Position numbers and translations under genes: made by a program. 64,000 nucleotides of DNA, from assembly GCA_022648685.1 (NCBI GenBank), contig JALCMW010000001.1:186001-250000 (forward strand), written 5' to 3'. The notes beneath the pieces are model-generated. The model was not told the DNA's origin. It ran no database searches and was given only the letters and a program-made list of their open reading frames with translations. How positions within the stretch are numbered: the stretch's first letter is position 1; every line of letters starts with the position of its first letter. Source of the stretch: Bacteroidales bacterium (GTDB lineage Bacteria > Bacteroidota > Bacteroidia > Bacteroidales > UBA932). Of this stretch, positions 54,110 through 62,420 are shown in pieces.

Positions 54110-55897
54110 CTAATCCAATTTCAAAACGGCCATGAATGCACTCTGCGGCACTTCAACACTCCCTATCTGCCGCATTCTCTTTTTCCCTTCCTTCTGCTTT
54201 TCAAGCAATTTCCTTTTTCTGGTAACATCACCGCCATAACATTTTGCAGTAACATCCTTGCGGACCTGACGTACGGTTTCCCTTGCTATTATCTTTGCCC
54301 CGATTGCAGCCTGGACGGCGATATCGAACTGCTGCCTTGGAATAAGGTCCTTGAGTTTCAGGCATATCTTTCTTCCGAAATCGTAAGCATGATCTTCATG
54401 GATCAAAGAGGAAAGGGCGTCCGCAGGCTCCCCGTTAAGCAATATATCGAGCTTAACCAGCTTGGCCGGCCGGAAATCTATAACATGGTAATCGAAAGAA
54501 GCATATCCTTTGGAAATGGATTTCAACTTATCGTAAAAATCGAAAACGATCTCCGACAAAGGCATGTCATACGTCAGTTCGACTCTGTCCGAAGTTATAT
54601 AATGTTCCCCGATCAGGGTGCCTCTCTTGTCAAGGCAAAGCTTCATGATAGGACCATAATAATCGGTCTTGGAGATGATCTGTGCTCTTATATAAGGCTC
54701 TTCTATATGGTCAATCAGCGTAGGAGATGGCAATCCGGAAGGATTATGCACATCAATAACCTCACCTTTTGTGGTATATGCCTTGTAAGAGACATTTGGG
54801 ACGGTCGTTATCACATCCATTCCGAATTCCCTGAACAGCCTCTCCTGGACAATCTCCAGATGCAGCAGTCCCAGGAAACCGCATCTGAATCCGAAACCGA
54901 GGGCCAGGGATGATTCCGGTTCGTAAACGAAAGAAGCATCGTTCAGCTGGAATTTCTCCAGGGTTGTACGCAATTCTTCGAATTTGTCGGCTTGTACTGG
55001 GTACATTCCGGCGAAAACCATAGGCTTCACTTCTTCGAATCCTCCGATCGCTTTCCCGCATGGCTTTTCCACATGGGTTATGGTATCGCCCACCTTTACC
55101 TCGACTGCGCTTTTGATTCCCGATATTATATACCCGACATCTCCGCATGATATCTCTTCGCGCGGAACCATCTTCATTTTAAGGACACCGACTTCTTCGG
55201 CTTCATATTCCATCCCCGTATTGAAAAATTTAACTTTGTCCCCTTTTCTTATAGACCCGTTCATTACTTTGAAATAAGCGATGACGCCTCTGAAAGAATT
55301 GAAAACGGAATCGAAGATCAAAGCTTGCAGCGGTGCATCCGGATCTCCTTTGGGCGAAGGGATATTGTCGACTATCGCATCCAGCAACGGAGGAACGCCT
55401 TCACCCGTTCTGGCGGAGACTTTGTAAACTTCGCCGGGATCACAGCCCAGAAGGTCGCAAATCTGGTCCGTGACGACATCCACCTGTGCCGATTCCATAT
55501 CTATTTTGTTAAGTACCGGAATTATTTCAAGATTATGTTCTATTGCCAGATACAAATTGGAGATAGTCTGGGCCTGGACTCCTTGCGTAGCATCTACGAC
55601 AAGAAGGGCCCCTTCGCAGGAAGCTATGGAACGTGACACTTCATAAGAGAAATCGACATGTCCCGGAGTATCAATGAGATTAAGGAGATACTTCTCTCCG
55701 CCTCTGGAATACTCCATTTGTATGGCATGGCTTTTTATGGTTATGCCTTTTTCCCTTTCAAGATCCATATCGTCGAGAACCTGGTTTTCCATTTCCCTTG
55801 CGCTCAAGGTGGAAGTAAGTTCCAGCAAACGGTCGGCAAGAGTGCTCTTTCCGTGATCTATATGCGCTATAATACAGAAGTTCCTTATATTCTTCAT
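54110..55897 (-). CDS. lepA: Elongation factor 4 (LepA)
   Basis: 595 aa, standard length. The GTPase motifs are AHIDHGKST (G1), DTPGH (G3) and NKIDM (G4); the C-terminal domain has [24 protein letters not shown] ribosomal GTPase that acts at initiation or back-translocation. The ATG at 55897 ([12 protein letters not shown]) is the conserved start; the open frame to 55966 crosses the TATATTTG promoter element at 55926-55919. Confidence 0.97.
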   Translation of the reverse strand: MKNIRNFCIIAHIDHGKSTLADRLLELTSTLSAREMENQVLDDMDLEREKGITIKSHAIQMEYSRGGEKYLLNLIDTPGHVDFSYEVSRSIASCEGALLVVDATQGVQAQTISNLYLAIEHNLEIIPVLNKIDMESAQVDVVTDQICDLLGCDPGEVYKVSARTGEGVPPLLDAIVDNIPSPKGDPDAPLQALIFDSVFNSFRGVIAYFKVMNGSIRKGDKVKFFNTGMEYEAEEVGVLKMKMVPREEISCGDVGYIISGIKSAVEVKVGDTITHVEKPCGKAIGGFEEVKPMVFAGMYPVQADKFEELRTTLEKFQLNDASFVYEPESSLALGFGFRCGFLGLLHLEIVQERLFREFGMDVITTVPNVSYKAYTTKGEVIDVHNPSGLPSPTLIDHIEEPYIRAQIISKTDYYGPIMKLCLDKRGTLIGEHYITSDRVELTYDMPLSEIVFDFYDKLKSISKGYASFDYHVIDFRPAKLVKLDILLNGEPADALSSLIHEDHAYDFGRKICLKLKDLIPRQQFDIAVQAAIGAKIIARETVRQVRKDVTAKCYGGDVTRKRKLLEKQKEGKKRMRQIGSVEVPQSAFMAVLKLD

Positions 55898-55918
55898 ATT
55901 GTTTTTCCAATGCTTTTG

Positions 55919-55926
55919 CAAATATA
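55919..55926 (-). promoter_or_regulatory. -7 promoter element of lepA
   Basis: TATATTTG on the minus strand, about 22 bases before the lepA ATG, a perfect TAnnTTTG match. It supports the shorter lepA start. Confidence 0.6.
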
Positions 55927-56007
55927 ATCCAAAATACATAAATAGTGGAAATCCCGCAAAAAACACTTAAATTAGCGGTCGGTTCGATTAATATACAGAT
56001 ATAAAAC

Positions 56008-56853
56008 ATGACTAATATCGCAGAATTGCAAAGGATCTCTTCACAAGTCAGAAGAGATATCATAAGGATGGTTACCGGAGCACAATCCGGACATCCGGGC
56101 GGATCTTTAAGCAGTACGGACATAATGACCGCTCTCTATTTCAATGTAATGAAACACGATCCGGAGAAATGGACCAGGGATGGTAAAGGTCAGGACATCT
56201 TTCTACTGTCTGCAGGCCACATGACACCGGTTTATTATTCTATATTGGCAAGGGCAGGCTATTTCCCGGTATCGGAACTTGCCACTTTCAGAAAATTCGG
56301 TTCCCGTCTGCAGGGCCACCCGTCGATTGAGAAAAGTCTGCCCGGAGTAGTGCAGGCTTCAGGTTCCCTGGGACAAGGGCTGTCGGCGGCAGCAGGACTG
56401 GCCTTAGGGAAGAAACTGGACAAAGAAGATAATTCTGTATATGTCCTTTGCGGTGACGGAGAAAGCGAAGAAGGTGAAATATGGGAAGCCGGAATGTTCG
56501 CTGCACATCACGGACTGGACAATCTGATAGCAATGACTGATTGGAACGGACAGCAGATAGACGGACCGGTTGAAAAGATCTCCGGGGAAGGTGATCTGGA
56601 AGCAAAATGGAAGGCCTTCGGATGGAATGTGATAGTCGCCGACGGACATGATTTCGATTCGATTCTGAAAGCGTTTGCAAAAGCGAAATCGGACAAAGGC
56701 AGCGGAAAACCGGTAATGATACTTTTCAAAACCGTTATGGGAAAAGGGGTCAGTTTCATGGCAGGCACTAACAAGTGGCATGGAAAAGCACCGTCACAGG
56801 AACAATGTGAAGAGGCTATGACGCAATTGGAAGAGACTTTGGGCGATTATTAA
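56008..56853 (+). CDS. Transketolase, N-terminal (TPP-binding) subunit
   Basis: 281 aa. It has the thiamine-diphosphate domain of transketolase: SGHPGGSLSSTDIMTALYF, GSLGQGLSAAAGLALG and the GDGESEEGEIWEAGMFA metal/TPP motif. It is only the first half of a classical transketolase; the second half is the next gene, 19 bases downstream. Together they should move two-carbon units in the pentose phosphate pathway. The split form is common in Archaea and several bacteria. Confidence 0.93.
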   Translation: MTNIAELQRISSQVRRDIIRMVTGAQSGHPGGSLSSTDIMTALYFNVMKHDPEKWTRDGKGQDIFLLSAGHMTPVYYSILARAGYFPVSELATFRKFGSRLQGHPSIEKSLPGVVQASGSLGQGLSAAAGLALGKKLDKEDNSVYVLCGDGESEEGEIWEAGMFAAHHGLDNLIAMTDWNGQQIDGPVEKISGEGDLEAKWKAFGWNVIVADGHDFDSILKAFAKAKSDKGSGKPVMILFKTVMGKGVSFMAGTNKWHGKAPSQEQCEEAMTQLEETLGDY

Positions 56854-56872
56854 TATTTTGAGAAGACAAATC

Positions 56873-57826
56873 ATGAAGAAATATACAGATACAGGTAAAA
56901 AAGATACAAGGAGCGGATTCGGGGCCGGATTGCTGGAAGCGGGGAAAAAATATCCCGGAGTCGTCGCTCTTACAGCCGATCTCAAAGGCTCCCTGAAAAT
57001 GAATGATTTTGCAGAAGCTTTTCCGGAACGGTTCATACAATGCGGAATCGCGGAAGCGAACATGATAGGAGTTGCATCCGGCCTGGCCATTACTGGAAAG
57101 ATTCCGTTTGCCGGATCTTTCGCCGAATTCGTAACCGGACGTGTATATGACCAGATAAGGCAGGAAGTCGCTTACGGTAAGACAAATGTGAAAATAGCTT
57201 CATCCCATGCCGGAATCACATTGGGCGAAGACGGAGCCACCCACCAGACTATGGAAGATATCGCCCTGATGCGCGCACTTCCGGGAATGACGGTCATCAA
57301 TCCTTGCGACTATAATCAGACCAAAGCGGCAACTATTGCAGCGGCTGAATATTGCGGTCCGGTATATCTGCGTTTCGGCAGGCCTTCCGTTCCGAACTTC
57401 ACTCCTGAAGACCGTATTTTCGAAATAGGGAAAGCATATATATTCAACGAAGGAAAAGACGTTACGATATTCGCCACCGGACACATGGTCTGGGAAGCAC
57501 TTCAGGCTGCCGAAGCTCTTGAAAAGAACGGCATCAATGCCGAAATAATAGATATCGCAACAATCAAGCCCCTTGACAAGGATACCGTCATAACCTCGGC
57601 GTCCAAGACCAGGGCCGTTGTCATCGCGGAAGAGCACAATATGGCAGGCGGTTTGGGAGAGTTGATCTCCGGGACACTGGCTGGAACAGTACCCGTACCT
57701 GTTGAATTCGTAAACGGAGAAGACAGATTCGGACAAACCGGGACTCCGGCGGAACTTATGCAAGCTTACGGACTTGATGCTGCTCACATAATAAAGGCGG
57801 CTGAAAGAGTTATCAAAAGAAAATAA
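56873..57826 (+). CDS. Transketolase, C-terminal subunit
   Basis: 317 aa. It carries the pyrimidine-binding domain (VALTADLKGSLKMNDFAEAFPERFIQCGIAEANMIG) with the catalytic Glu, and the transketolase C-terminal domain (VVIAEEHNMAGGLGELI). Partner of the 56008 gene. The start at 56873 (MKKYTDTGKKDTR) is preferred over 56858. Its stop directly abuts the ATG of the ECF sigma gene, so the sigma factor may be co-transcribed with it. Confidence 0.93.
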   Translation: MKKYTDTGKKDTRSGFGAGLLEAGKKYPGVVALTADLKGSLKMNDFAEAFPERFIQCGIAEANMIGVASGLAITGKIPFAGSFAEFVTGRVYDQIRQEVAYGKTNVKIASSHAGITLGEDGATHQTMEDIALMRALPGMTVINPCDYNQTKAATIAAAEYCGPVYLRFGRPSVPNFTPEDRIFEIGKAYIFNEGKDVTIFATGHMVWEALQAAEALEKNGINAEIIDIATIKPLDKDTVITSASKTRAVVIAEEHNMAGGLGELISGTLAGTVPVPVEFVNGEDRFGQTGTPAELMQAYGLDAAHIIKAAERVIKRK

Positions 57827-58369
57827 ATGACCGACCAGGAAATCATCCGTATTTATCGTGAAGGGCACAGGGAACAGGCATTCAATGAGATCGTAAGCGG
57901 TTACAGCGAAAGACTCTATTGGCATGTCCGCAGGTTCGTATGCTCGCATGAAGACACCGATGATCTCCTGCAGGAAATATTCATAAAGATATGGAATTCG
58001 CTGCCTTCTTTCAGAGGGGAAGCGAAACTTTTCACATGGCTTTACAGGATAGCCACGAATGAAGCCCTCAATTTTCTGCATAAAAAGAAAATCAGAGCGG
58101 CATTGTCTTTGGATAGCCTGACCGCCGAAATGGAAAAGAAGATTGACGAAGACCCCTATTTCAACGGGAATGAAGCTCAAAGAATTTTGAGCAAAGCAAT
58201 CCAGAAGCTGCCTGAAAAACAGAAACTTGTTTTCACGATGAGATATTATGAAGAAATGAAGTATGAAGAAATTTCATCCGTACTCAACACTTCGGTAGGA
58301 TCACTGAAAGCCTCTTACCATATCGCTTATGAAAAAATAAAGGGCGAACTTGAAAAATTGTCGGAATGA
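57827..58369 (+). CDS. ECF RNA polymerase sigma factor
   Basis: 180 aa. Region 2 is HEDTDDLLQEIFIKIWNSLPSFRGEAKLFTWLYRIATN, region 4 is LPEKQKLVFTMRYYEEMKYEEISSVLNTSVGSLKASYHIAYEKIK. This is the RpoE-like group found in most Bacteroidota. It begins at the stop of the transketolase gene and is followed by a small membrane protein (58405) in the anti-sigma position and a Spy-like periplasmic protein (58868). That order suggests envelope-stress control. Confidence 0.92.
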   Translation: MTDQEIIRIYREGHREQAFNEIVSGYSERLYWHVRRFVCSHEDTDDLLQEIFIKIWNSLPSFRGEAKLFTWLYRIATNEALNFLHKKKIRAALSLDSLTAEMEKKIDEDPYFNGNEAQRILSKAIQKLPEKQKLVFTMRYYEEMKYEEISSVLNTSVGSLKASYHIAYEKIKGELEKLSE

Positions 58370-58404
58370 CTTTTAACTATTAGTCTTATAATTTGTCTAA
58401 ATTA

Positions 58405-58884
58405 ATGACTATGATAGAGAACGGTGAAATAAAAAAGATTTGTTACAAAGTACCTGAAGGCTACTTTGATAATCTGCGTACCAGATTGTCAGCCATTCCG
58501 CGCAAATCGGGCCCATCTTCTTCGAAATATCCCGATGCATCATATTTCGATGTCAAAGAGAATACAGAAGGAAAGGAAATGGTCATTTCATTCTGGAATA
58601 AATTCAAGCCTTACATCACTCTTGCCGCATGCTTTGCACTGGCAGTCATGATCGGTTCGCTTGTAGTAAGAAAAACCTCAAACAGGTCACAGGAAGACAA
58701 TTTGTATGAGAAGTTCCTTTCGGCGGATATCATCCCCGTTACCGATCCGTATGTGATTTACGAAGATAACGGCAGTAAGAAAGCCGATGATGATATATCG
58801 GATGATGATATCAAGAATTACCTTATCGAATCCGGAACTTCCGTTGAACTTTTAGGATATACGACTTATGAAGAAAATCATTAA
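58405..58884 (+). CDS. Small single-pass membrane protein, possible anti-sigma factor
   Basis: 159 aa. A cytoplasmic part of about 65 residues (with GEIKKICYKVPEGYFDNLRTRL) is followed by one transmembrane helix (about 72-93, PYITLAACFALAVMIGSLVV) and an acidic C-terminal part (DDDISDDDIKNYLIESG). I do not recognise a ZAS zinc motif, so the anti-sigma role is inferred from the position after the ECF gene. An in-frame TTG lies at 58393; the ATG at 58405 is preferred. It overlaps the next gene by 17 bases. Confidence 0.65.
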   Translation: MTMIENGEIKKICYKVPEGYFDNLRTRLSAIPRKSGPSSSKYPDASYFDVKENTEGKEMVISFWNKFKPYITLAACFALAVMIGSLVVRKTSNRSQEDNLYEKFLSADIIPVTDPYVIYEDNGSKKADDDISDDDIKNYLIESGTSVELLGYTTYEENH

Positions 58885-59344
58885 AACAGCCGTTGTGATC
58901 ATACTGGTCTCTCTTGCATGTTCTTTCAGCGCATCGGCACAGAAAGGGCATAAGGGAATGGACAGGGACGACGGATGGCAGCAAAGGATGCAAAGCGAAA
59001 AAATCGCTTTCCTTACAAATGCAATGGGATTGACACCTACTGAAGCACAGAATTTCTGGCCGCTATACAACAGGATGGAAAAAGAAAGGAAACAATCTTT
59101 CGGAAGGGTGTTTTCAGCGTATAAAGCGCTGTCCGATGGTGTGGAGGCCGGAAAAGATCCACAAGAACTTTCCGAACTTCTGAACAGATATACGGATGCC
59201 ATAAAGAATTCCCACGGAGTAGAAGCGAAATACACGCCTATTTTCGAAAAGGTAATCCCTGTGGAAAAAGTAGCCAGATTATACATCGGGGAAGAATCGT
59301 TCAGACGTCACCAGATCCGCAAACTGAACTCCGAGGAAAGGTAA
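58868..59344 (+). CDS. Periplasmic Spy/CpxP-like helical protein
   Basis: 158 aa. A signal peptide (cleavage near SASAQ, residue 24) is followed by a helical body: EKIAFLTNAMGLTPTEAQNFWPLYNRMEKERKQSF resembles the LTxxQ motif of Spy/CpxP, in which it precedes a long basic helix. The rest is charged and helical. It may act as a periplasmic chaperone or as the sensor of the upstream sigma/membrane protein pair, with which it forms a compact plus-strand cluster. No cofactor site is visible. Confidence 0.68.
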   Translation: MKKIIKTAVVIILVSLACSFSASAQKGHKGMDRDDGWQQRMQSEKIAFLTNAMGLTPTEAQNFWPLYNRMEKERKQSFGRVFSAYKALSDGVEAGKDPQELSELLNRYTDAIKNSHGVEAKYTPIFEKVIPVEKVARLYIGEESFRRHQIRKLNSEER

Positions 59345-59397
59345 TAATAAGATAGTAACGGAAACGGTGGTTATCTATGTAAAAAAGGATGGTCCCA

Positions 59398-60129
59398 TTA
59401 CAAATAAAATGGTTCCGTTATCTTTCTGTAATCTTCCGTATATCGGCCGTCTTCACTTATCAAAAGTGTTTTCACATCCATCCCGAAATGAGAACGGGAA
59501 AATTCCGCAATCAATCTCGAGGGGCGTTTTGCTGCAGTTGTGCTTATACGTATAATGCGGGAAGGAAACAAACCGCCCATTCTGCCACAACGGAGAAGAT
59601 CAGTTTCGTAAACCGCAGGAAGAATCAAGGCAAGACGTCCGGAAGGACTCAGATATCTTTTGGAAAACGATATCAAATCGGCATATGATATGCCTTCGCA
59701 AGAATGGCGTGCAAATGAACGTCTTTCATCAGGGGCTTTCAATGATTTCTCGAAATACGGAGGATTGGAAACAATCAGGTCTATTTCTTTTTCCGGTATA
59801 TAATCCGACAAAGGAATTTTCTTCACATTCAAGATATCCGGCCAGGGGGACTTCCCAAAGTTTTCAGCAGATTCTTCACAAGCCGGTCCGTCCACATCTA
59901 TACCGGTAATTCTTACATCGTCAGGCCATTCCCGATTTACTGACAGGGACAGGTCATATAATTTCTGCGCTATTATCAACGCTATGACACCGGTCCCAGT
60001 CCCGACATCAAGTACGATACGATCATCCTGATTGACTGAAGCAGCAGCACCGAGCAAAACTCCGTCCGTATTCACTTTCATCGGAGACCTGTCGTTGCTT
60101 ACGGAAAAACGTTTGAAACGGAATATCAT
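59398..60129 (-). CDS. trmN6: tRNA1(Val) (adenine37-N6)-methyltransferase
   Basis: 243 aa. It has the N-terminal [25 protein letters not shown] segment, the SAM motif [17 protein letters not shown], and the N6-adenine motif IV SNPPYF. It methylates A37 of tRNA-Val. It is close to the LolD-type ATPase, whose 3' end overlaps it by 4 bases. Confidence 0.9.
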   Translation of the reverse strand: MIFRFKRFSVSNDRSPMKVNTDGVLLGAAASVNQDDRIVLDVGTGTGVIALIIAQKLYDLSLSVNREWPDDVRITGIDVDGPACEESAENFGKSPWPDILNVKKIPLSDYIPEKEIDLIVSNPPYFEKSLKAPDERRSFARHSCEGISYADLISFSKRYLSPSGRLALILPAVYETDLLRCGRMGGLFPSRIIRISTTAAKRPSRLIAEFSRSHFGMDVKTLLISEDGRYTEDYRKITEPFYL

Positions 60130-60806
60130 TCTTTACATGATAAAGGTTCCGAAGATTCGAAAAGTCCGTCCTTTATGAACAAGGACCTATCGCACATCGC
60201 CGCAAGATCCGGATCATGGGTCACAATTACTATCGTCTGCCCGAAACGGTCCCGCAGTGAAAAGAAAAGCTTATGCAGCTCTGCTTTCGTCTTGCTGTCC
60301 AGATTCCCGGAAGGCTCATCGGCAAAAAGGATGGATGGATTATTCACCAAGGCCCTTGCGATGGCGACACGCTGCTGTTCACCTCCGGAAAGTTCGGAAG
60401 GCTTGTGTTGTGCCCTTGCACCCAGACCTAACGTATCCAGAAGAGACAGCGAAGCTGATCTGGCTTCTTTCTCCGATTTTCCGGCAATCAAAGCAGGAAT
60501 CATGACATTTTCAACGGAAGTAAACTCCGGCAAAAGATGATGGAACTGGAATACGAATCCTATTTTGTGATTGCGGAAAGATGAAAGAGACTTACTTCCC
60601 AAAGTCAGGACATCGGTACCGTCCACATTCAGATATCCGGCATCCGGTGTCATAAGAGTACCCAGGATTTGAAGCAAAGTTGATTTTCCGGCTCCGGAAG
60701 CACCCATTATGGAAACGACCTCGGACTTCCCGGCTTGAAAATCAATGCCTTTCAATACCTTGAGCTTTCCGAAGGACTTTTCTATCCCGTGTGCTTCTAT
60801 AATCAT
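60126..60806 (-). CDS. ABC transporter ATP-binding protein (LolD-like)
   Basis: 226 aa. Walker [10 protein letters not shown] is at residues 35-43, the signature LSGGEQQR follows, and Walker B ILFADEPS. The size and [12 protein letters not shown] start are LolD-like. LolD works with LolC/LolE to release lipoproteins from the inner membrane; no such permease gene lies beside it here, so it must pair with one elsewhere. A TATATTTG promoter element at 60818-60811 lies so close to the ATG that the mRNA would be nearly leaderless. Confidence 0.88.
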   Translation of the reverse strand: MIIEAHGIEKSFGKLKVLKGIDFQAGKSEVVSIMGASGAGKSTLLQILGTLMTPDAGYLNVDGTDVLTLGSKSLSSFRNHKIGFVFQFHHLLPEFTSVENVMIPALIAGKSEKEARSASLSLLDTLGLGARAQHKPSELSGGEQQRVAIARALVNNPSILFADEPSGNLDSKTKAELHKLFFSLRDRFGQTIVIVTHDPDLAAMCDRSLFIKDGLFESSEPLSCKE

Positions 60807-60810
60807 GCTT

Positions 60811-60818
60811 CAAATATA
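60811..60818 (-). promoter_or_regulatory. -7 promoter element at the LolD-type ATPase gene
   Basis: TATATTTG on the minus strand, 5 bases from the ATG at 60806. If used, transcription would start at or within a base or two of the start codon. Confidence 0.4.
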
Positions 60819-60836
60819 TGAATTTTTATGGAAAAT

Positions 60837-60867
60837 TTTGGATTTTAACCAAAGAGAAGTATATTTG
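60837..60867 (+). promoter_or_regulatory. Promoter of tRNA-Pro
   Basis: TTTG at 60837-60840, a 19-base spacer, and TATATTTG at 60860-60867 match the Bacteroidota -33/-7 consensus exactly. Transcription would start near 60874, 27 bases before the tRNA. Confidence 0.8.
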
Positions 60868-60900
60868 CAGTCCTGTTCCATTATTTATGGGAAAGGAATT

Positions 60901-60974
60901 CGGGGTGTGGCGCAGTTGGCTAGCGCATCTGGTTTGGGACCAGAGGGTCCTGTGTTCGAGTCACAGTACCCCGA
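60901..60974 (+). tRNA. tRNA-Pro, anticodon TGG
   Basis: The cloverleaf is complete: acceptor CGGGGTG (60901-60907) with TACCCCG (60967-60973), discriminator A60974. The anticodon stem is TCTGG/CCAGA around the loop TTTGGGA, with anticodon TGG at 60935-60937. A five-base variable loop follows, and the T stem CTGTG/CACAG carries TTCGAGT. The 3' CCA is not encoded (CAA follows). This single tRNA can read all four Pro codons when its wobble base is modified. Confidence 0.97.
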
Positions 60975-60991
60975 CAATAAATGAATCGAAT

Positions 60992-61031
60992 AAAAAGGCG
61001 AACGAAGTCCATTGACTGCGATCGCCTTTTT
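60992..61031 (+). terminator. Terminator of the tRNA-Pro transcript
   Basis: AAAAAGGCGA (60992-61001) pairs with TCGCCTTTTT (61022-61031), and the T run continues to 61032. Confidence 0.8.
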
Positions 61032-61089
61032 TCTATCAATTCTCCGCCATGGTAAGTATCCGGGGCACTATCTATTAGCGTATCCGTAT

Positions 61090-61275
61090 TACCCAATCTC
61101 CATTTCATGATTGACATATCCAGGATAAGTATGGTTTCCGTATTCCAACATGAGCAATCCTTTCGATTTCTTTAATAGGTACTTTGAGATTCCGGATTTC
61201 GGCAAAGTTAAAACTTCCATATGATTCGCTTGCAGATTCAAAGTCGTTCGACTCACCGGTACTTGATTACAAGTA
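61090..61275 (-). pseudogene. Possible degraded ORF next to tRNA-Pro
   Basis: Between the tRNA terminator and the next gene, two minus-strand frames read as protein-like but lack a good start. One reads SNDFESASESYGSFNFAE, then KVPIKEIERIA, and stops; the other is a short ORF without a recognisable family. This could be a gene remnant left by integration at the tRNA, or chance. I find no family match. Confidence 0.2.
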
Positions 61276-61300
61276 ACTATACAATATGGAAAACAGAAAA

Positions 61301-61339
61301 GAAAGAAGCGGCTTGCCAATACAGAAACCCGCTTCTTTC
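61301..61339 (-). terminator. Terminator of the Ig-like lipoprotein gene
   Basis: GAAAGAAGCGG (61301-61311) pairs with CCGCTTCTTTC (61329-61339), and the minus strand then reads TTTTCTGTTTTCC. It begins 25 bases after the stop at 61364. Confidence 0.82.
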
Positions 61340-61363
61340 CGATTAGAGACTTTTTCAAATCTC

Positions 61364-61933
61364 TTACTTTACAGTTACGATTACAGTTCCGCTTTTCTTG
61401 TTTTTGTCTGTTACGGAAATCGTAGTCGTACCGGCTTTCACACCTTTGACTGTTATCTTTCCATCCTTTTCGATTGCTGTAGCGATAGTTGCATCCTTTG
61501 CTGCCACCACATAAGGGGCTACGCCGCCATTAATGGTAACGACATCCTCTTTCCCGACTGCCACATTAACCGGATTTTTGTCAAAAGTCAGTCCCGTTGC
61601 CGTTTTCACGGTCACTGGCACTTTACTGCTTAATTTGTCCTTATCCGTTACTGTAATCGTTGCAGTTCCGTCTTTGATACCTGTAACTTTAATAACGTCT
61701 TTAGTAACGGTAACGGTTGCCGTCTTGGCGTCACTTGACACAACGGTGTACGGTTCTGTTCCACCGCTAACGGTTACCGAGACCGTTGAACCGACAATAG
61801 CCTCTACTTTAGCAGGATTGAACTTCAATGCAGATGCAGGCTTGTCGTCTTTTTTACATGAAATCATTATCGTTGCAGATACGCAGCAAAGCATCATAGC
61901 CGCTGCGGATTTAAGAAATTTCATTTTTTCCAT
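61364..61933 (-). CDS. Lipoprotein with two Ig-like (BIG2-type) repeats
   Basis: 189 aa. The signal ends in TIMISC with the lipidated Cys26. Two repeats of about 75 residues follow (about 35-110 and 113-189). Each runs from LxFxPxxV through VSGGTEPYTVV or INGGVAPYVVA to a GIKDGTATITVTDK or GVKAGTTTISVTDK close. These are bacterial Ig-like group 2-type folds with no enzyme motif. It is monocistronic, an extracellular adhesin or matrix-type protein of unknown partner. M4 (61924) is the alternative start. Confidence 0.85.
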   Translation of the reverse strand: MEKMKFLKSAAAMMLCCVSATIMISCKKDDKPASALKFNPAKVEAIVGSTVSVTVSGGTEPYTVVSSDAKTATVTVTKDVIKVTGIKDGTATITVTDKDKLSSKVPVTVKTATGLTFDKNPVNVAVGKEDVVTINGGVAPYVVAAKDATIATAIEKDGKITVKGVKAGTTTISVTDKNKKSGTVIVTVK

Positions 61934-62072
61934 TTTCTACTTTTCTTAAAAATTTTGTTGTTATTTTCTTTTTTAAGAGCTCTCATCCAATTAAATCCCC
62001 TTTTCCCCCGAATCTTGCCTGAAAACTTATTTTTTTTCATGTTACGGCAATACAATGGAACTCACTTCAGGA

Positions 62073-62096
62073 ATTTTGGCAGAAGCCGGCCATGCC
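62073..62096 (+). repeat. GCCGGCCATG repeat, copy 1
   Basis: ATTTTGGCAGAAGCCGGCCA begins the copy, ending TGCC. Copies 2 (62160-62182, same direction) and 3 (62228-62252, inverted) share the ATTTT.GG start and the GC[CT]GGCCATG core. Confidence 0.7.
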
Positions 62097-62159
62097 CTCA
62101 ACAGCTTAAATACTTAATAATTAACACTTTGACCTTCAGCAAGCATGGACAGGTCGGGT

Positions 62160-62182
62160 ATTTTGGAGGGGGCTGGCCATGC
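62160..62182 (+). repeat. GCCGGCCATG repeat, copy 2
   Basis: ATTTTGGAGGGGGCTGGCCA then TGC. It differs from copy 1 at a few central bases, 87 bases downstream. Confidence 0.7.
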
Positions 62183-62227
62183 TAAAAAAGAGCAAATAAT
62201 TGTATATCAGTATATTAACCTAATATA

Positions 62228-62252
62228 GCCATGGCCGGCTCCGGCATTTTTC
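62228..62252 (-). repeat. GCCGGCCATG repeat, copy 3, inverted
   Basis: Read on the minus strand it begins AAAAATGCCGGAGCCGGCCA, then TGGC. It forms an inverted pair with copies 1 and 2, so the region could fold into a stem in RNA. Confidence 0.6.
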
Positions 62253-62361
62253 AGTAGGGAAGACAAAATATTCCCGAGAAGAAGGAAATGTCCGGAAGGA
62301 TTATAAATTGGATTTTCTCCTTCAGGTTCAGGATCTATGAATCTCAGAGGACAATAAAAAG

Positions 62362-62393
62362 GAAGGCGGACGATAAAGATATCGTCCGCCTTC
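62362..62393 (-). terminator. Terminator of mdh
   Basis: GAAGGCGGACGAT (62362-62374) pairs with ATCGTCCGCCTTC (62381-62393). The minus strand then reads CCTTTTTATTGT. It lies about 28 bases past the mdh stop. Confidence 0.88.
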
Positions 62394-62420
62394 TTATTAT
62401 TTTAAACAGTCAGTAAATCC

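Larger units (their letters stand above)
61934..62361. other. Gene-free region with three copies of a short repeat
   Basis: No credible gene; the one longer open frame on the plus strand has no recognisable domain. The region holds the three-copy element listed separately, and presumably the promoter of the minus-strand lipoprotein. Confidence 0.7.

Noticed and set aside
57200..58180. 326-codon minus-strand ORF
   Set aside because: Spans the transketolase and sigma factor genes on the other strand, both well identified.
61955..62185. 76-codon plus-strand ORF in the gene-free region
   Set aside because: No domain or signal, it runs across two copies of the repeat, and no promoter element precedes it.
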